Below are positions 54,601-62,447 of a stretch of DNA of 64,000 nucleotides, one piece after another; positions within the stretch are counted from its first letter, which is position 1, and each line of letters starts with the position of its first letter. Under the pieces are notes generated by a model. That model saw only the letters and a program-made list of their open reading frames with translations. It did not search any database and was not told the DNA's origin. The stretch lies in the NCBI GenBank assembly GCA_910587555.1, contig CAJULV010000006.1, positions 1 through 64,000 on the forward strand, written 5' to 3'. Source of the stretch: an uncultured Acetatifactor sp. GTDB lineage: Bacteria > Bacillota > Clostridia > Lachnospirales > Lachnospiraceae. The translations under genes were made by a program, and so were the position numbers.

Positions 54601-55009
54601 TTTGCATGCTGCGTATACCTTTATGGAGAAGTATCCTGGGGAAGGGCTTTCAGAAGAGCTGCTTTGTGAGATACTTCACATGCTTCGAAGCGGTAAACAG
54701 CCGGGGCTGGTGTCTGCAATTATAATTCTGCATAATCTGTTATATAGGAAAAGCCCGGTTTTTACAGGAGATAAGGTAAGGGAGGCGGATCGTTTCCTGA
54801 TTTCCCTTGAGAAGAGGACCAGATATGATAAAAACATGGGGAGTGAGAGCCAGATAAAGAAAGCCGCACTGATTCGGCAGGTTTGTGTTGATCTGGCGTA
54901 TGAAATATCCTTGCAGGAAGGCGGCGCTGGATATCCGGGGGTACTTCATTGGCAAAAGGCCTGCAGGGAGGATGAGTTTACAGAAGTCAGGAATGAAATG
55001 CTGATATAG
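51638..55009 (+). CDS. 1123-aa helical protein, third gene of the operon, unknown
   Basis: 1123 aa, starting at GTG 51638 after AAGGAGAA. Mostly alpha-helical. The N-terminal ~150 residues (MEEKDFLSKFFEEVDIPGII, then QIVIGDIRKCMPQRIER) resemble N-terminal modules seen before NTPase domains of STAND-type conflict proteins, but no Walker motif is present. The middle and C terminus show long helical repeats (e.g. FADALNRA-like and AVIDALHAAYTFMEKYPGEG). About residues 180-200 have a short Glu/Gly/Gln-rich repeat. I do not recognise the family. It lies 41 bases after the helicase gene, so the three are probably one transcript and function together. Confidence 0.75.
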   Translation: MEEKDFLSKFFEEVDIPGIITDGIKKTAGEYIQNRISYHKWERIYVNAGQTVAGFEHDGTEESQIRNILFCEKNMKKLAKKMWDADYFAFEKILKENMHSVLEESSMSTGNQENCLEHFVQIVIGDIRKCMPQRIERSLWMDTRENTLQILDNQKRQFTENEELRYLLSDIRNQMQEGKDRGQEGKDQGQEYQRSSNRQNVVFDTVEGIAEEDEWHLASMQDGGFSENPAIQKNMALEAINLWREEREAYPGWYVAPYKICQKIWGRTRGYEYLVGIGMLSLEEAFALCYEFVWRCETGKICYSACLQKNVYAIWEQYQACIDREKGYRTEQWFYIGTILLREYREEGRYTEWENVFKCLRSYQEIPLCGKEILDVEEIKCAFSRFQISKVRRLCDRTRLPREAYALRLQVIGVQAECGGTEAALRQVRQLEMDLEAECVSEDAKRRIFANSLQVVLFHMEALLQQGIAFVSREYEKYQEPINEILNRAERRKRYFDWDGLHACVESALLKWHVKEYEESSPFDLERESISLSDYGNGCEESYYLYRVVDAMAIPLISDCVNLLGSLERVWFEALQGLQPQLALFMMLRGSKSDTAKYCYNRSRLMQMRQETITSQICFLRDVLLENREEMAEFTSLYSGGVCRQLRSNLPEIMTRCMSRCPDEMQCEILTMLKCVMETPGLNLGQNMGQFIRGMMRQVSEKNKMKMLGELLETDIVEHKDVHEEAADLFDFYFRKEHLEHYAEFCTVKPETILWLLSDNGDSLYEWRTKIARLLVVRSTGALTGEQETALTRKIWSRLGDNKLPDLPNYYLWNFMELDYGDSAVPAVSIKACYLKNGMMAAFGNEEGCKITMGDIRYLEELRLASRHLEKDFWTLDEVCRIYQDAISYWQILKDRIEKNVNDLRIGEYQDRARKMFRTIAEVYRSISGELPEDVRRQVGKVLEEARGFEIDVYDLKVLFLVEEDKPGFAEAVTEGLYSDEVHTVIDALHAAYTFMEKYPGEGLSEELLCEILHMLRSGKQPGLVSAIIILHNLLYRKSPVFTGDKVREADRFLISLEKRTRYDKNMGSESQIKKAALIRQVCVDLAYEISLQEGGAGYPGVLHWQKACREDEFTEVRNEMLI

Positions 55010-55067
55010 AAATAAAAAGGGAAAAGGCATCTGGATTTTCGGATGCTGCATTTCCAAGGGAGCCAAA

Positions 55068-55784
55068 ATGATCAAAATAGCAGTCTGTGATGACGACAAA
55101 ACAGCGCTTGCAGCAACCCTTGAATTGTTGAAAGATTATAAAAAAGTTCCCCTGGAAGCCGATGCCTACCAAAGCGGGGATGCCCTTCTGGCAGCCGGAA
55201 AAAAATATGATCTCCTGCTTCTGGACATTGACATGGAGGGAACGGACGGGATTGAGACTGCCCGGCGTATCCGGGAGTCGGACCGGGATGTGAAGTTAAT
55301 TTATATTACCAATTACAGTGACTATACCATCTTTGCCTTCGGCGTTCACGCCTTTGCCTATCTGCTGAAGCCGCTGAAGGCAGAGGAGCTGTTTGCGCAG
55401 CTGGACGAAGCCTGCGATTACGGCTTGGCCAGGCCGGAGCCGGAACTGGAATTCCAGGCGAAGGAGGGGATTGTGCGGATGGTGCCCTCGCGGATTTTGT
55501 GTTTTGAATATATGGAACGCCAGGTGCTGATGTATACTGCAGAGGGGAGTTGGCACCTGAAACGGCGGATAACGGATCTGGCAGAGGAAATGGAGACATA
55601 TGGGTTTGCCATGCCTCACAAAAGTTTTGTGGTGAACCTATATGCGGTACAGCGGATTCATGGATATGAAATAACGTTGACAGACGGGAGGCAGATACCG
55701 CTGTCCCAGAAGAAATCCGCGCAGTTCCGCAGGGCGCTGAATGAGTATTTGGCGGAGAGGGGGCAGAGGGCATGGAACTGCTGA
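55068..55784 (+). CDS. LytTR response regulator
   Basis: 238 aa. Receiver: MIKIAVCDDDKTALAATLEL, phospho-acceptor Asp in LLLLDIDMEG, Thr in LIYITNYSD, Lys in FAYLLKPLKAEEL. The LytTR DNA-binding domain starts near KEGIVRMVPSRILCFEYMER, with FAMPHKSFVVNLYAVQRIHG. GGGAGCC precedes the ATG. The kinase gene start lies 13 bases inside its end. It likely senses extracellular cues in cooperation with the GHKL kinase; peptide pheromones or peptides are typical inputs for this group, but no peptide gene is visible nearby. Confidence 0.93.
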   Translation: MIKIAVCDDDKTALAATLELLKDYKKVPLEADAYQSGDALLAAGKKYDLLLLDIDMEGTDGIETARRIRESDRDVKLIYITNYSDYTIFAFGVHAFAYLLKPLKAEELFAQLDEACDYGLARPEPELEFQAKEGIVRMVPSRILCFEYMERQVLMYTAEGSWHLKRRITDLAEEMETYGFAMPHKSFVVNLYAVQRIHGYEITLTDGRQIPLSQKKSAQFRRALNEYLAERGQRAWNC

Positions 55785-57067
55785 TCTATCTGGCATTTCC
55801 CTGTGTGGGAAGTATATTTCTGTTGGGCGCCATGTTTTATGGGGCATACAGGATAGCGGGTCAGCCCGGAGCATCTCGCCGAAGCCTGGCGGGGGTGGGC
55901 CTGTATATTTTGGTTAACGTGGCGTTTTCCTTGTTGGGGAATACCTGGGTGAACCTGGTTTTTATGCTGCTGTTTCCCCTGGCTGCGTGGAAGGCTTTCG
56001 GCACATCCAAAATCCATTTTATTCATTTTATAATCCTGTCCGTGGCGGTCTGGCTTACGGATGTGGTGCTGGTATTAGGGGTTCAGGTATTGATGCTGTA
56101 TGGTGTTCTGCGGCTGAATTCGCCGGCGCTGGAATATATCCTGATTGTGGCGGCCACCAGGATGGCAGAGTTCATGGTGATTCTGCTGGTGACCATGGCG
56201 GCGGGGAGAAAGGCAGGGCGGCACATTACGTTCAGGCAGGTGGCGCTCTCTGTTTTGCTGCCATTGTATTCTGTTTTCAATATGTTCTGCATGGTGTATC
56301 TGATGCAGATTTATATGACCCCGGAGATGGTTATGCTGTTCGGTGTGAATCTGCTGCTGCTCATCGGTGTGAATATTTATTTCTGCGTACTGGTGGACGT
56401 GATGAGCGAGAACCACAGGCTGGAGAACGAACGGAATCTGTACCGGACACAGGCTCAGATGCAGCACCAGTATTATCAGCGGGAGGAGGAGAAGTACGAG
56501 TTCTCCCGAAAGATGATTCATGATATCCGGAACCATATCCTGGCCATGGAAGGCCTATATAAGGAAGAAAATGCAAGGGAGGCGGCAGCATATGCGGGGG
56601 ACATTCACAGGATGCTGAACCAGTTTCAGCAGAAATACTACACTTCGGAAAAGCTGCTGAATATCATTTTGAATGATAAGGCGAATACAATGAGACGGCT
56701 GGGCATACAGGAGGATATCCGTGTAGGGGAGATTTCGCTGGATTTTATGAAGGAGACAGATGTGACTGCGCTTTTTGCCAATCTGCTGGACAATGCTGTG
56801 GCTGCCGCCGGGGAGAGCAGAGAAGGCTTTGTGAGGGTGCGGGTGAACCAGGTACGCCAATTTCTCTCTGTTACTGTGGAAAACAGCTGTGACCGGGAGC
56901 CGGAGAAGGAGACAGTAATTGGGGGGACATTTCGCTCCCGGCGTCCGGGGCATGAGGGCATGGGGCTGAAGATTGTGCAGCGCACGGTGGAGCAGTATGG
57001 GGGCGATGTACAGTACTGCTGGGAAAACGGTGTATTTACTGTGCATGTGATGCTGATCGGTTTGTAA
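55772..57067 (+). CDS. GHKL sensor histidine kinase, partner of the LytTR regulator
   Basis: 431 aa. About six membrane segments occupy the first ~210 residues. The phospho-acceptor region is FSRKMIHDIRNHILAMEGL, the N box LFANLLDNAVAAAG, and the G box EGMGLKIVQRTVEQYGG. This GHKL design (AgrC/VirS-like) usually senses peptides through its membrane part. It overlaps the regulator gene by 13 bases. A short hairpin with outer AACAG/CTGTT arms follows the stop. Confidence 0.93.
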   Translation: MELLIYLAFPCVGSIFLLGAMFYGAYRIAGQPGASRRSLAGVGLYILVNVAFSLLGNTWVNLVFMLLFPLAAWKAFGTSKIHFIHFIILSVAVWLTDVVLVLGVQVLMLYGVLRLNSPALEYILIVAATRMAEFMVILLVTMAAGRKAGRHITFRQVALSVLLPLYSVFNMFCMVYLMQIYMTPEMVMLFGVNLLLLIGVNIYFCVLVDVMSENHRLENERNLYRTQAQMQHQYYQREEEKYEFSRKMIHDIRNHILAMEGLYKEENAREAAAYAGDIHRMLNQFQQKYYTSEKLLNIILNDKANTMRRLGIQEDIRVGEISLDFMKETDVTALFANLLDNAVAAAGESREGFVRVRVNQVRQFLSVTVENSCDREPEKETVIGGTFRSRRPGHEGMGLKIVQRTVEQYGGDVQYCWENGVFTVHVMLIGL

Positions 57068-57069
57068 GG

Positions 57070-57112
57070 AACAGTTCAGACGGCCCCTGCCGCGAAGGCA
57101 GTCATTGCTGTT
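57070..57112 (+). terminator. Weak nested hairpin after the kinase gene
   Basis: AACAG/CTGTT outer arms (57070-57074, 57108-57112) enclose CTGCC/GGCAG (57087-57091, 57097-57101). There is no strong T tract, so termination is uncertain. Its left half (AACAGTTCAG) is the same as the left arm of the dispersed repeat. Confidence 0.3.
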
Positions 57113-57342
57113 TAGCCACGGACACATTTTAGTGTAATTCTGCGGGAATTTTCTTGAAAACATATGTTCGAAATGGGTGAAATGCCGATTCTTGCAATAT
57201 AGTGTTGCAGTTTTCCGTTTTATTGTGTAGACTTAAGATATCACTTTAAATCAGTTTTTCCTGCAGACTCTGCAAAGAGCCGGCTACCGGGGGAGCAGGG
57301 CAGCGGGAGGGACCTTATATGATGCACTGAGAGGAGCATACT

Positions 57343-59025
57343 ATGAAACGAGCAATGAAGCAGTCCACCTTGATGTTGATCCTGAATGGAATTTCCATTC
57401 TGGCGCTGCTGTTCCTGGTGTTTTCCCTGCTTTCCTACAGCCGGATTACCAACCAGTTAAACAGGGCAAACGAAGAACGGTTCGAGCTTACCTATAATGC
57501 GAACCGCTTCATGAATGGATCAGCCTATCTGACCAATGAGGTCAGGGCCTATGCGGCCACGGGCATGCAGGAGCATTATGAAAACTATTGGAGAGAAGTC
57601 AATGAACTGAAGAACAGAGATAAAGGAGTGGAGGCTCTTCAGGAAATCGGCATTACCGCGCAGGAGCAGGATATGATTGATCAGATGTCGGCTCTTTCCA
57701 ATGAACTGGTGCCCCTGGAAGATGAAGCCATGAAGGAGGTACAGGCGGGAGAGCGGGAAAAGGCCATTGAATATGTGTACGGAACGGAGTACGGCACATC
57801 CATAGCGAAGATCAATGAAATCAAGGAAGCATTTCTGGATGCGCTGGACAGCAGATCCCTGGAACAGATTCGGGATTTGGAGAAGCAGGCGGATTATATC
57901 AAGGTGACAATGATTATCGCATTTGTTATGGTAGGTGTTGTCACCATATTGAACATAGTGGTGACCAGGATTCAGATTATGGGTCCTGTGATAGCGGTGA
58001 AAAATCAGATGGGGGAGATCGCCAGAGGAAATCTTTCCGCAGAATTCGCCCTGGAGTCCAATACTTCAGAAATCGGAATGCTGGTGGAGTCCATCCATGA
58101 GACCAGGCGGGAACTGAAGAAATATATTCAGGAAATCAATTACATATTGGCCGAGATGGCGCAGGGAAATATGAATCTCAATGTGGGGAACGATTATTTA
58201 GGGGAGTTTGCACCGATTCAGGCAGCTATGGGCCAGATTCTGGATGCCCTCAACGGTGCCCTTTTCCGGATTAACCTCACGGCGGAGCAGGTATCCGAGG
58301 AATCGGAACAGATGGCAGCAGATGCCCAGACACTTTCCAGCGGCAGTGTGGAGCAGGCAGCGGCGGTCCAGGAATTGTCCGCAAGCGTTCAGGATATTTC
58401 CAGGCAGGTTGACCAGACCTCGGAGGATGCGGGGAATGCAAAGAAGGCTTCAGAGGAAGCTGCCATGCAGCTGCAGATCTGTGACCAGAAGATGGAAGCC
58501 CTTACGGCAGCCATGGAGGATATCTCGAAATCTTCCCAGCAGATCGGCGGAATCATCAAGACAATGGAGGATATTGCCTTCCAGACCAAGATTCTGGCAC
58601 TGAACGCATCGGTGGAGGCAGCCCGGGCCGGCGAGGCGGGAAAGAGTTTTTCCGTTGTGGCGGATGAAGTGCAGAACCTGGCGAACAAGAGCGCCGTATC
58701 CGCCCATAATATTACACAGCTGATTGAAAATTCCATCCGCCTGGTAGCGTATGGGACAACCCTGTCTGCCGATACAACAGAGGCACTTGCACAGGTGATT
58801 TCCAGTGCCGAAAAATCCACTGCAATCGTGGAGCGGATAGCCGGGTCGGCGGAAGGGCAGGCCGTATCGCTGAAACAGTTGACACTGGGGATGGAGCAGA
58901 TTTCGGAGGTAGTCCAGACCAACGCGGCAACAGCGGAAAAATCCGCAGCCTCCGCAAAAGAATTGAACGATCAGGCGGAAGAACTGAAGATCTCTGTCCA
59001 AAGGTTCCGGCTGCGGGACAGATAA
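57343..59025 (+). CDS. Methyl-accepting chemotaxis protein with an altered signalling tip
   Basis: 560 aa. Membrane segments at about 10-32 and 188-208 enclose a ~155-residue helical sensor (4HB_MCP-like). HAMP and coiled-coil regions follow. The tip at ~405-443 reads MEDIAFQTKILALNASVEAA: the normally invariant Asn after QT is Lys416, and the GKGF turn is GKSF (Ser435). In E. coli Tsr the equivalent of Lys416 is Asn376, next to the trimer and CheA/CheW contact face. Either it signals in a specialised array or is partly impaired. GAGAGGAGC precedes the ATG; a strong terminator follows. Confidence 0.93.
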   Translation: MKRAMKQSTLMLILNGISILALLFLVFSLLSYSRITNQLNRANEERFELTYNANRFMNGSAYLTNEVRAYAATGMQEHYENYWREVNELKNRDKGVEALQEIGITAQEQDMIDQMSALSNELVPLEDEAMKEVQAGEREKAIEYVYGTEYGTSIAKINEIKEAFLDALDSRSLEQIRDLEKQADYIKVTMIIAFVMVGVVTILNIVVTRIQIMGPVIAVKNQMGEIARGNLSAEFALESNTSEIGMLVESIHETRRELKKYIQEINYILAEMAQGNMNLNVGNDYLGEFAPIQAAMGQILDALNGALFRINLTAEQVSEESEQMAADAQTLSSGSVEQAAAVQELSASVQDISRQVDQTSEDAGNAKKASEEAAMQLQICDQKMEALTAAMEDISKSSQQIGGIIKTMEDIAFQTKILALNASVEAARAGEAGKSFSVVADEVQNLANKSAVSAHNITQLIENSIRLVAYGTTLSADTTEALAQVISSAEKSTAIVERIAGSAEGQAVSLKQLTLGMEQISEVVQTNAATAEKSAASAKELNDQAEELKISVQRFRLRDR

Positions 59026-59073
59026 TCCGGTGCGGTGCCCTCTGATGAGAGGAGAATTGCGGCGTATAAACTT

Positions 59074-59115
59074 CCGGGCAGGCAGCAAATGTCAGCTGCC
59101 TGCCCGGGATTTTTA
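59074..59115 (+). terminator. Terminator of the third chemoreceptor
   Basis: CCGGGCAGGCAGC (59074-59086) pairs perfectly with GCTGCCTGCCCGG (59095-59107), then ATTTTTAT. Confidence 0.92.
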
Positions 59116-59140
59116 TGCGCAGGCCCGTGTAGTGGAGTTT

Positions 59141-59278
59141 TGCCGCTGAAGCGGCAAGTAGGGATAAACTCTCCCCTACTTGATTCCCGCGGGCAATGAG
59201 CCAAGCGGATGCCGCGAGGGTCACATACCTCGCTGCTTGCAGCGCTACAAACTTGATGCCCCGTTGCTTGCAGCGGGG
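59141..59278. repeat. Cluster of small palindromes at the end of the GGDEF gene
   Basis: Successive hairpins: TGCCGC/GCGGCA (59141-59156), AAGTAGGG/CCCTACTT (59156-59181), CGCTG/CAGCG (59231-59244) and CCCCGTTG/CAGCGGGG (59259-59278). The last two share a TTGCTTGCAGC core. The GGDEF stop codon falls at 59245-59247, inside this cluster. Confidence 0.55.
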
Positions 59279-60504
59279 TTGTTGACTATTCGGTCGTCCT
59301 TATACATCACGTCTGCGAGCGGAATCTTGTACTTTTGTTTATACTGGTACATCTTTGTGTCTGTATTGCTGATATGTTCCGTTAATGGGACAAGGGAATG
59401 GGCAGGGACAAGGGTGGTGGCGTAGCTGAAGCATTTGGGATGGCCGCTGCTTTTGTCCGCCAGCATCTCCTGCCGCAGCTTTTCCAGTTTGGCATCCTGT
59501 TCTTCCGGAGCCAGGCCGGTCTGGAGCAGAAAAAATTCGTCACCGCCTACCCGGCACACTTCGCCGCCGACATTCTGCAGGGCGTCCGATACTTCAATCA
59601 GATAGCTGTCGCCCTGTTCATGCCCAAAGGTATCGTTGCAGTATTTCAGGTAATCCACATCTATGAAGGAGAGAAGGAAGGCGGTTCCCTCCTGCAGCCA
59701 TTGCTCCATCTTTTCGGTGGCATAACGCCGGTTATTTAAGTTGGTCAGGGGATCCACATAGGCAAAGCGGTAAATCAGGTTCTGCCGCCGCTGCCTGTCC
59801 GTTTCATCCGTTACAATGTGGACGATTGCCTGCTTTTTGGTATCCTGGGAATTCCCAGCGTCCGTATGAAACCAGGGGATGAGAAAGGATTCCACCTGAT
59901 AAAACATATCGATGCCGTCAGAATCCGTCAGAGCCATATTCCATCTCAGGGAGTCCGGATTGCGCTCAGAGGATTCCCGGGCTTCCGCTGCCCGCATGTC
60001 CGGCTGTTCAGAGGATTCCGGATTTTGGTTTTCCCTGTGCTGGTCAAGCTGCTGCTGGATTTCCGGCTGTTTACCGAGGAGCTCCCGGGTTAACTGGGAG
60101 GCAGTCTGGGCATGTGCGTTCCGGAAATAGCGAGCGGGCTGGTTCGTGTGTACCACCTGGCCGGTATCGGCGGAATATACGAAAATCATATTATGCGTGT
60201 AGTCGGTCAGGGCATTCACCAGGTTCAGGTTGCTGCGCAGCTCCTGGTTGCTCTGTTCCAAGGCCCAGCTGATTTCATCCATGGCCTGGATATTATCCAT
60301 CAGAACCTGATTCTCCATTTCCACGGCTTCCGTCTGCTGCTGCAGAGAAATCGTCAGATCACGAATCCTGTCAGCCAGAAGAACCACCTTTTCTCCCAGG
60401 TCCCGGAAATCAGGTGATAAATTCTCAGGAGAGAAAGCAACCGTTTGGGCCTGGCCGAGAATTCCCTGTATATAGTCTGCTAAAAGCTTTAGTGAACGTT
60501 CCAT
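59245..60504 (-). CDS. GGDEF-domain diguanylate cyclase with a PAS-like sensor
   Basis: 419 aa from the ATG at 60504 (GGGGAGG upstream; the frame is open to 60531). The N-terminal ~100 residues are a coiled-coil (ADRIRDLTISLQQQTEAVEM), followed by a PAS-like region (~105-230) beginning VNALTDYTHNMIFVYSADTG, with an acidic linker. The GGDEF domain has DPLTNLNNRRYATEKMEQW and the active-site RVGGDEFFLLQTG. The RxxD inhibitory site is not obvious (LRQEML region instead). No membrane helix. It makes cyclic di-GMP from GTP. Confidence 0.92.
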   Translation of the reverse strand: MERSLKLLADYIQGILGQAQTVAFSPENLSPDFRDLGEKVVLLADRIRDLTISLQQQTEAVEMENQVLMDNIQAMDEISWALEQSNQELRSNLNLVNALTDYTHNMIFVYSADTGQVVHTNQPARYFRNAHAQTASQLTRELLGKQPEIQQQLDQHRENQNPESSEQPDMRAAEARESSERNPDSLRWNMALTDSDGIDMFYQVESFLIPWFHTDAGNSQDTKKQAIVHIVTDETDRQRRQNLIYRFAYVDPLTNLNNRRYATEKMEQWLQEGTAFLLSFIDVDYLKYCNDTFGHEQGDSYLIEVSDALQNVGGEVCRVGGDEFFLLQTGLAPEEQDAKLEKLRQEMLADKSSGHPKCFSYATTLVPAHSLVPLTEHISNTDTKMYQYKQKYKIPLADVMYKDDRIVNNPAASNGASSL

Positions 60505-60993
60505 GTAACCTCCCCTCCCGGTTCCGGACAAGCCGGCTTTTTCCCCCGATGCGCATTGGATTCTCTCCGCTCATTATAACGCGTATTCGGAAGAAAAACA
60601 ATTCATTTTCATATTCTTCCGAAAAAGTGCCGAAAAACCCGTCGATTTTGACAAGGTATTTATCCGCCTGAAAGGCTTTGACGGCAGCGCAAATTGATGC
60701 ATGGGATGCCTGGCCCTGTCTTTCAGGAGTGATACGCGGTATCTTAGGCAAAGTATATTGCTTTTTCCGGACAGCGGTTTTAAAATGAAGGCAATACATG
60801 TATTGGGAAGTTTGAACCCTCAGCGTTCCGCATTTTCGGAGCGTGCCTGAAAATTGCTTTCCGTCAGATGTGCGTCTTGGTTTGCGGCGGATGAAATCAT
60901 CATACAGATGGCGGGAATGCATTATCAATTATGTTCCGTTATGAAATATACGGTACCGCGCGGGAAGGAAGCGAGGGGGCGAGGAGGTGGAAG
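60505..60993. other. Intergenic region between the GGDEF and YhfC-type genes
   Basis: About 490 bases between divergent genes. Short frames only, none with family similarity. It should contain both promoters. Nothing else identifiable. Confidence 0.45.
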
Positions 60994-61710
60994 ATGCTGG
61001 TACTTAGCCTGGCGGTTGGAATTGCGATATGTTATTTGATCCCGGTTGCGGGACTGGTTCTTCTGTGGAGGAAGGTAAAAGGAGCGGGAAAGGCGTTCTT
61101 GATCGGGGCGTTGGCATTTACGGTCAGCCAGCCGCTCATCAGGATTCCCATTCTTCAGCTGGTACTCCCGGGTTTTGGCTGGTATGCCGTCCTGCAGCTG
61201 CTGCCCTGGGAATACGGGCTGTTTCTGGGATTTACAGCAGGGCTGTTTGAGGAAAGCGCCAGATGGGCCGCTATGAGCTTCCTGCTGAAGAGGCAGCGGG
61301 ATATGGAACATGGCCTTGCCTTTGGCCTGGGACACGGCGGGGTGGAGGCAATGCTTCTGATAGGCCCGAACATGATTGCCGGCCTGATGATGGTGCTGGC
61401 GGGACAGGGGGCGCTGTTTCCGGCAGATGCAGGCAGCGTGTTGACGGCAGGGGCGGAGCGGATTTTTGCAATGATGTTCCATGTGGGGGCTTCACTGCTT
61501 TTGATGTATGGCGTAAAGACGGGAAAGGCACTTCGGTATTGGGCAGCGGCGGTGGCGCTCCATACGGTATTGGATGCGGCGGTGGTGATTCTGCCGTCGG
61601 TGTTTGGAGTGGGCGTCCTGGGGATTGAGGTTTATGCCGCGGCGCTGGGAGGCATGACACTGCTTTTCGGGATCTATGTATGGCGCGGGAAAAGATGCTT
61701 GGTATTATGA
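60994..61710 (+). CDS. YhfC-family integral membrane protein (putative intramembrane metalloprotease)
   Basis: 238 aa with the start at ATG 60994 after GAGGAGG; the frame is open from 60931. About seven membrane segments. GLFEESARWAAMSFLLKR and FGLGHGGVEAMLLIG carry the Glu-Glu and His-Gly-Gly-x-Glu residues typical of YhfC, distantly related to CAAX-type membrane proteases. The late ALHTVLDAAV provides a further conserved His. Substrate unknown. It is followed 52 bases later by a DUF3887-type lipoprotein, a pairing seen in other Firmicutes. Confidence 0.85.
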   Translation: MLVLSLAVGIAICYLIPVAGLVLLWRKVKGAGKAFLIGALAFTVSQPLIRIPILQLVLPGFGWYAVLQLLPWEYGLFLGFTAGLFEESARWAAMSFLLKRQRDMEHGLAFGLGHGGVEAMLLIGPNMIAGLMMVLAGQGALFPADAGSVLTAGAERIFAMMFHVGASLLLMYGVKTGKALRYWAAAVALHTVLDAAVVILPSVFGVGVLGIEVYAAALGGMTLLFGIYVWRGKRCLVL

Positions 61711-61762
61711 AAATAAAAATGCGTAAAACAGTTTAAAAATTAGAGAAAGGAAGGACATCGAT

Positions 61763-62197
61763 ATGAAAACAAGGAAAAACGTCGGATTGAAAAAATACAT
61801 CTGCATTTTACTGCTGGCTGTCATGGCGCTCGTCTGCCTGTCCGGCTGCAGCAGCACAAAGCTTTCGGAGGACTTTGACGAGGGCAAGGTGAAGGAAGCG
61901 GCACAGAAAGCCGTTGACTGTCTGATTGCAGGGCAATACGAGGACTGTGTGGCCATGATGGGACAGGAGATGCAGGCGGCCTTGACGGCGGAGGCTCTGG
62001 GGGAAAATGTGGAGTCCGTGAAAGAGAAGACGGGAGAGTTTCGGGAATACAAAAGCACCGCGGTGATCGGACAGAAGGACTCGGAAGGCGCCGACTGTGC
62101 GGTGGCTGTGGTGGTGGCTGCCTTTGAAAAGGGAAATTTGACATATAATATAAGCTTTAACACAGAGATGGAAATTATCGGACTGTGGATGAAGTAA
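61763..62197 (+). CDS. DUF3887-like lipoprotein
   Basis: 144 aa. Signal with lipobox LVCLSGC near residue 29, so lipid-anchored. The mature part (KEAAQKAVDCLIAGQYEDCV, then FREYKSTAVIGQKDSEGADC) has the small alpha/beta, cystatin-like form of DUF3887, with two Cys. It is probably co-transcribed with the YhfC-type gene. GAAAGGAAGG precedes the ATG. Function unknown; family members accompany membrane proteases or peptidases. Confidence 0.85.
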   Translation: MKTRKNVGLKKYICILLLAVMALVCLSGCSSTKLSEDFDEGKVKEAAQKAVDCLIAGQYEDCVAMMGQEMQAALTAEALGENVESVKEKTGEFREYKSTAVIGQKDSEGADCAVAVVVAAFEKGNLTYNISFNTEMEIIGLWMK

Positions 62198-62200
62198 CTT

Positions 62201-62232
62201 GTCACAGTTCAGGCAGGGCGCTGAACTGTGAC
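62201..62232. repeat. Dispersed palindromic repeat, copy 3 (inverted)
   Basis: GTCACAGTTCAG, loop GCAGGGCG, CTGAACTGTGAC. Its loop is the reverse complement of CGCCCTGC, so it is copy 1/2 inverted. It lies 3 bases after the DUF3887-type stop. Confidence 0.7.
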
Positions 62233-62447
62233 GGTAACTTAGACTGTGTTTGAAAACGGGATAAGTGCGTTCAATCTGTGCTTGAGATGTGTGGCAAAGA
62301 AATTTCCAAATGATTCAAGGAGAAATTGATAGCTTTTCCGGGCGGATAATGTTTTAATATTGATACAGGCCTGAAACGGAAAGAAGCAACGATGTCTCCG
62401 GCGGCAGCAACGGGCGGCTGCGGAGGATGTAGAATCAGGAGGAAAGT

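Noticed and set aside
57184..57191. GCCGATTC as a sigma-D-type minus 10 box of the third chemoreceptor
   Set aside because: No TAAA-like minus 35 box at the expected distance.
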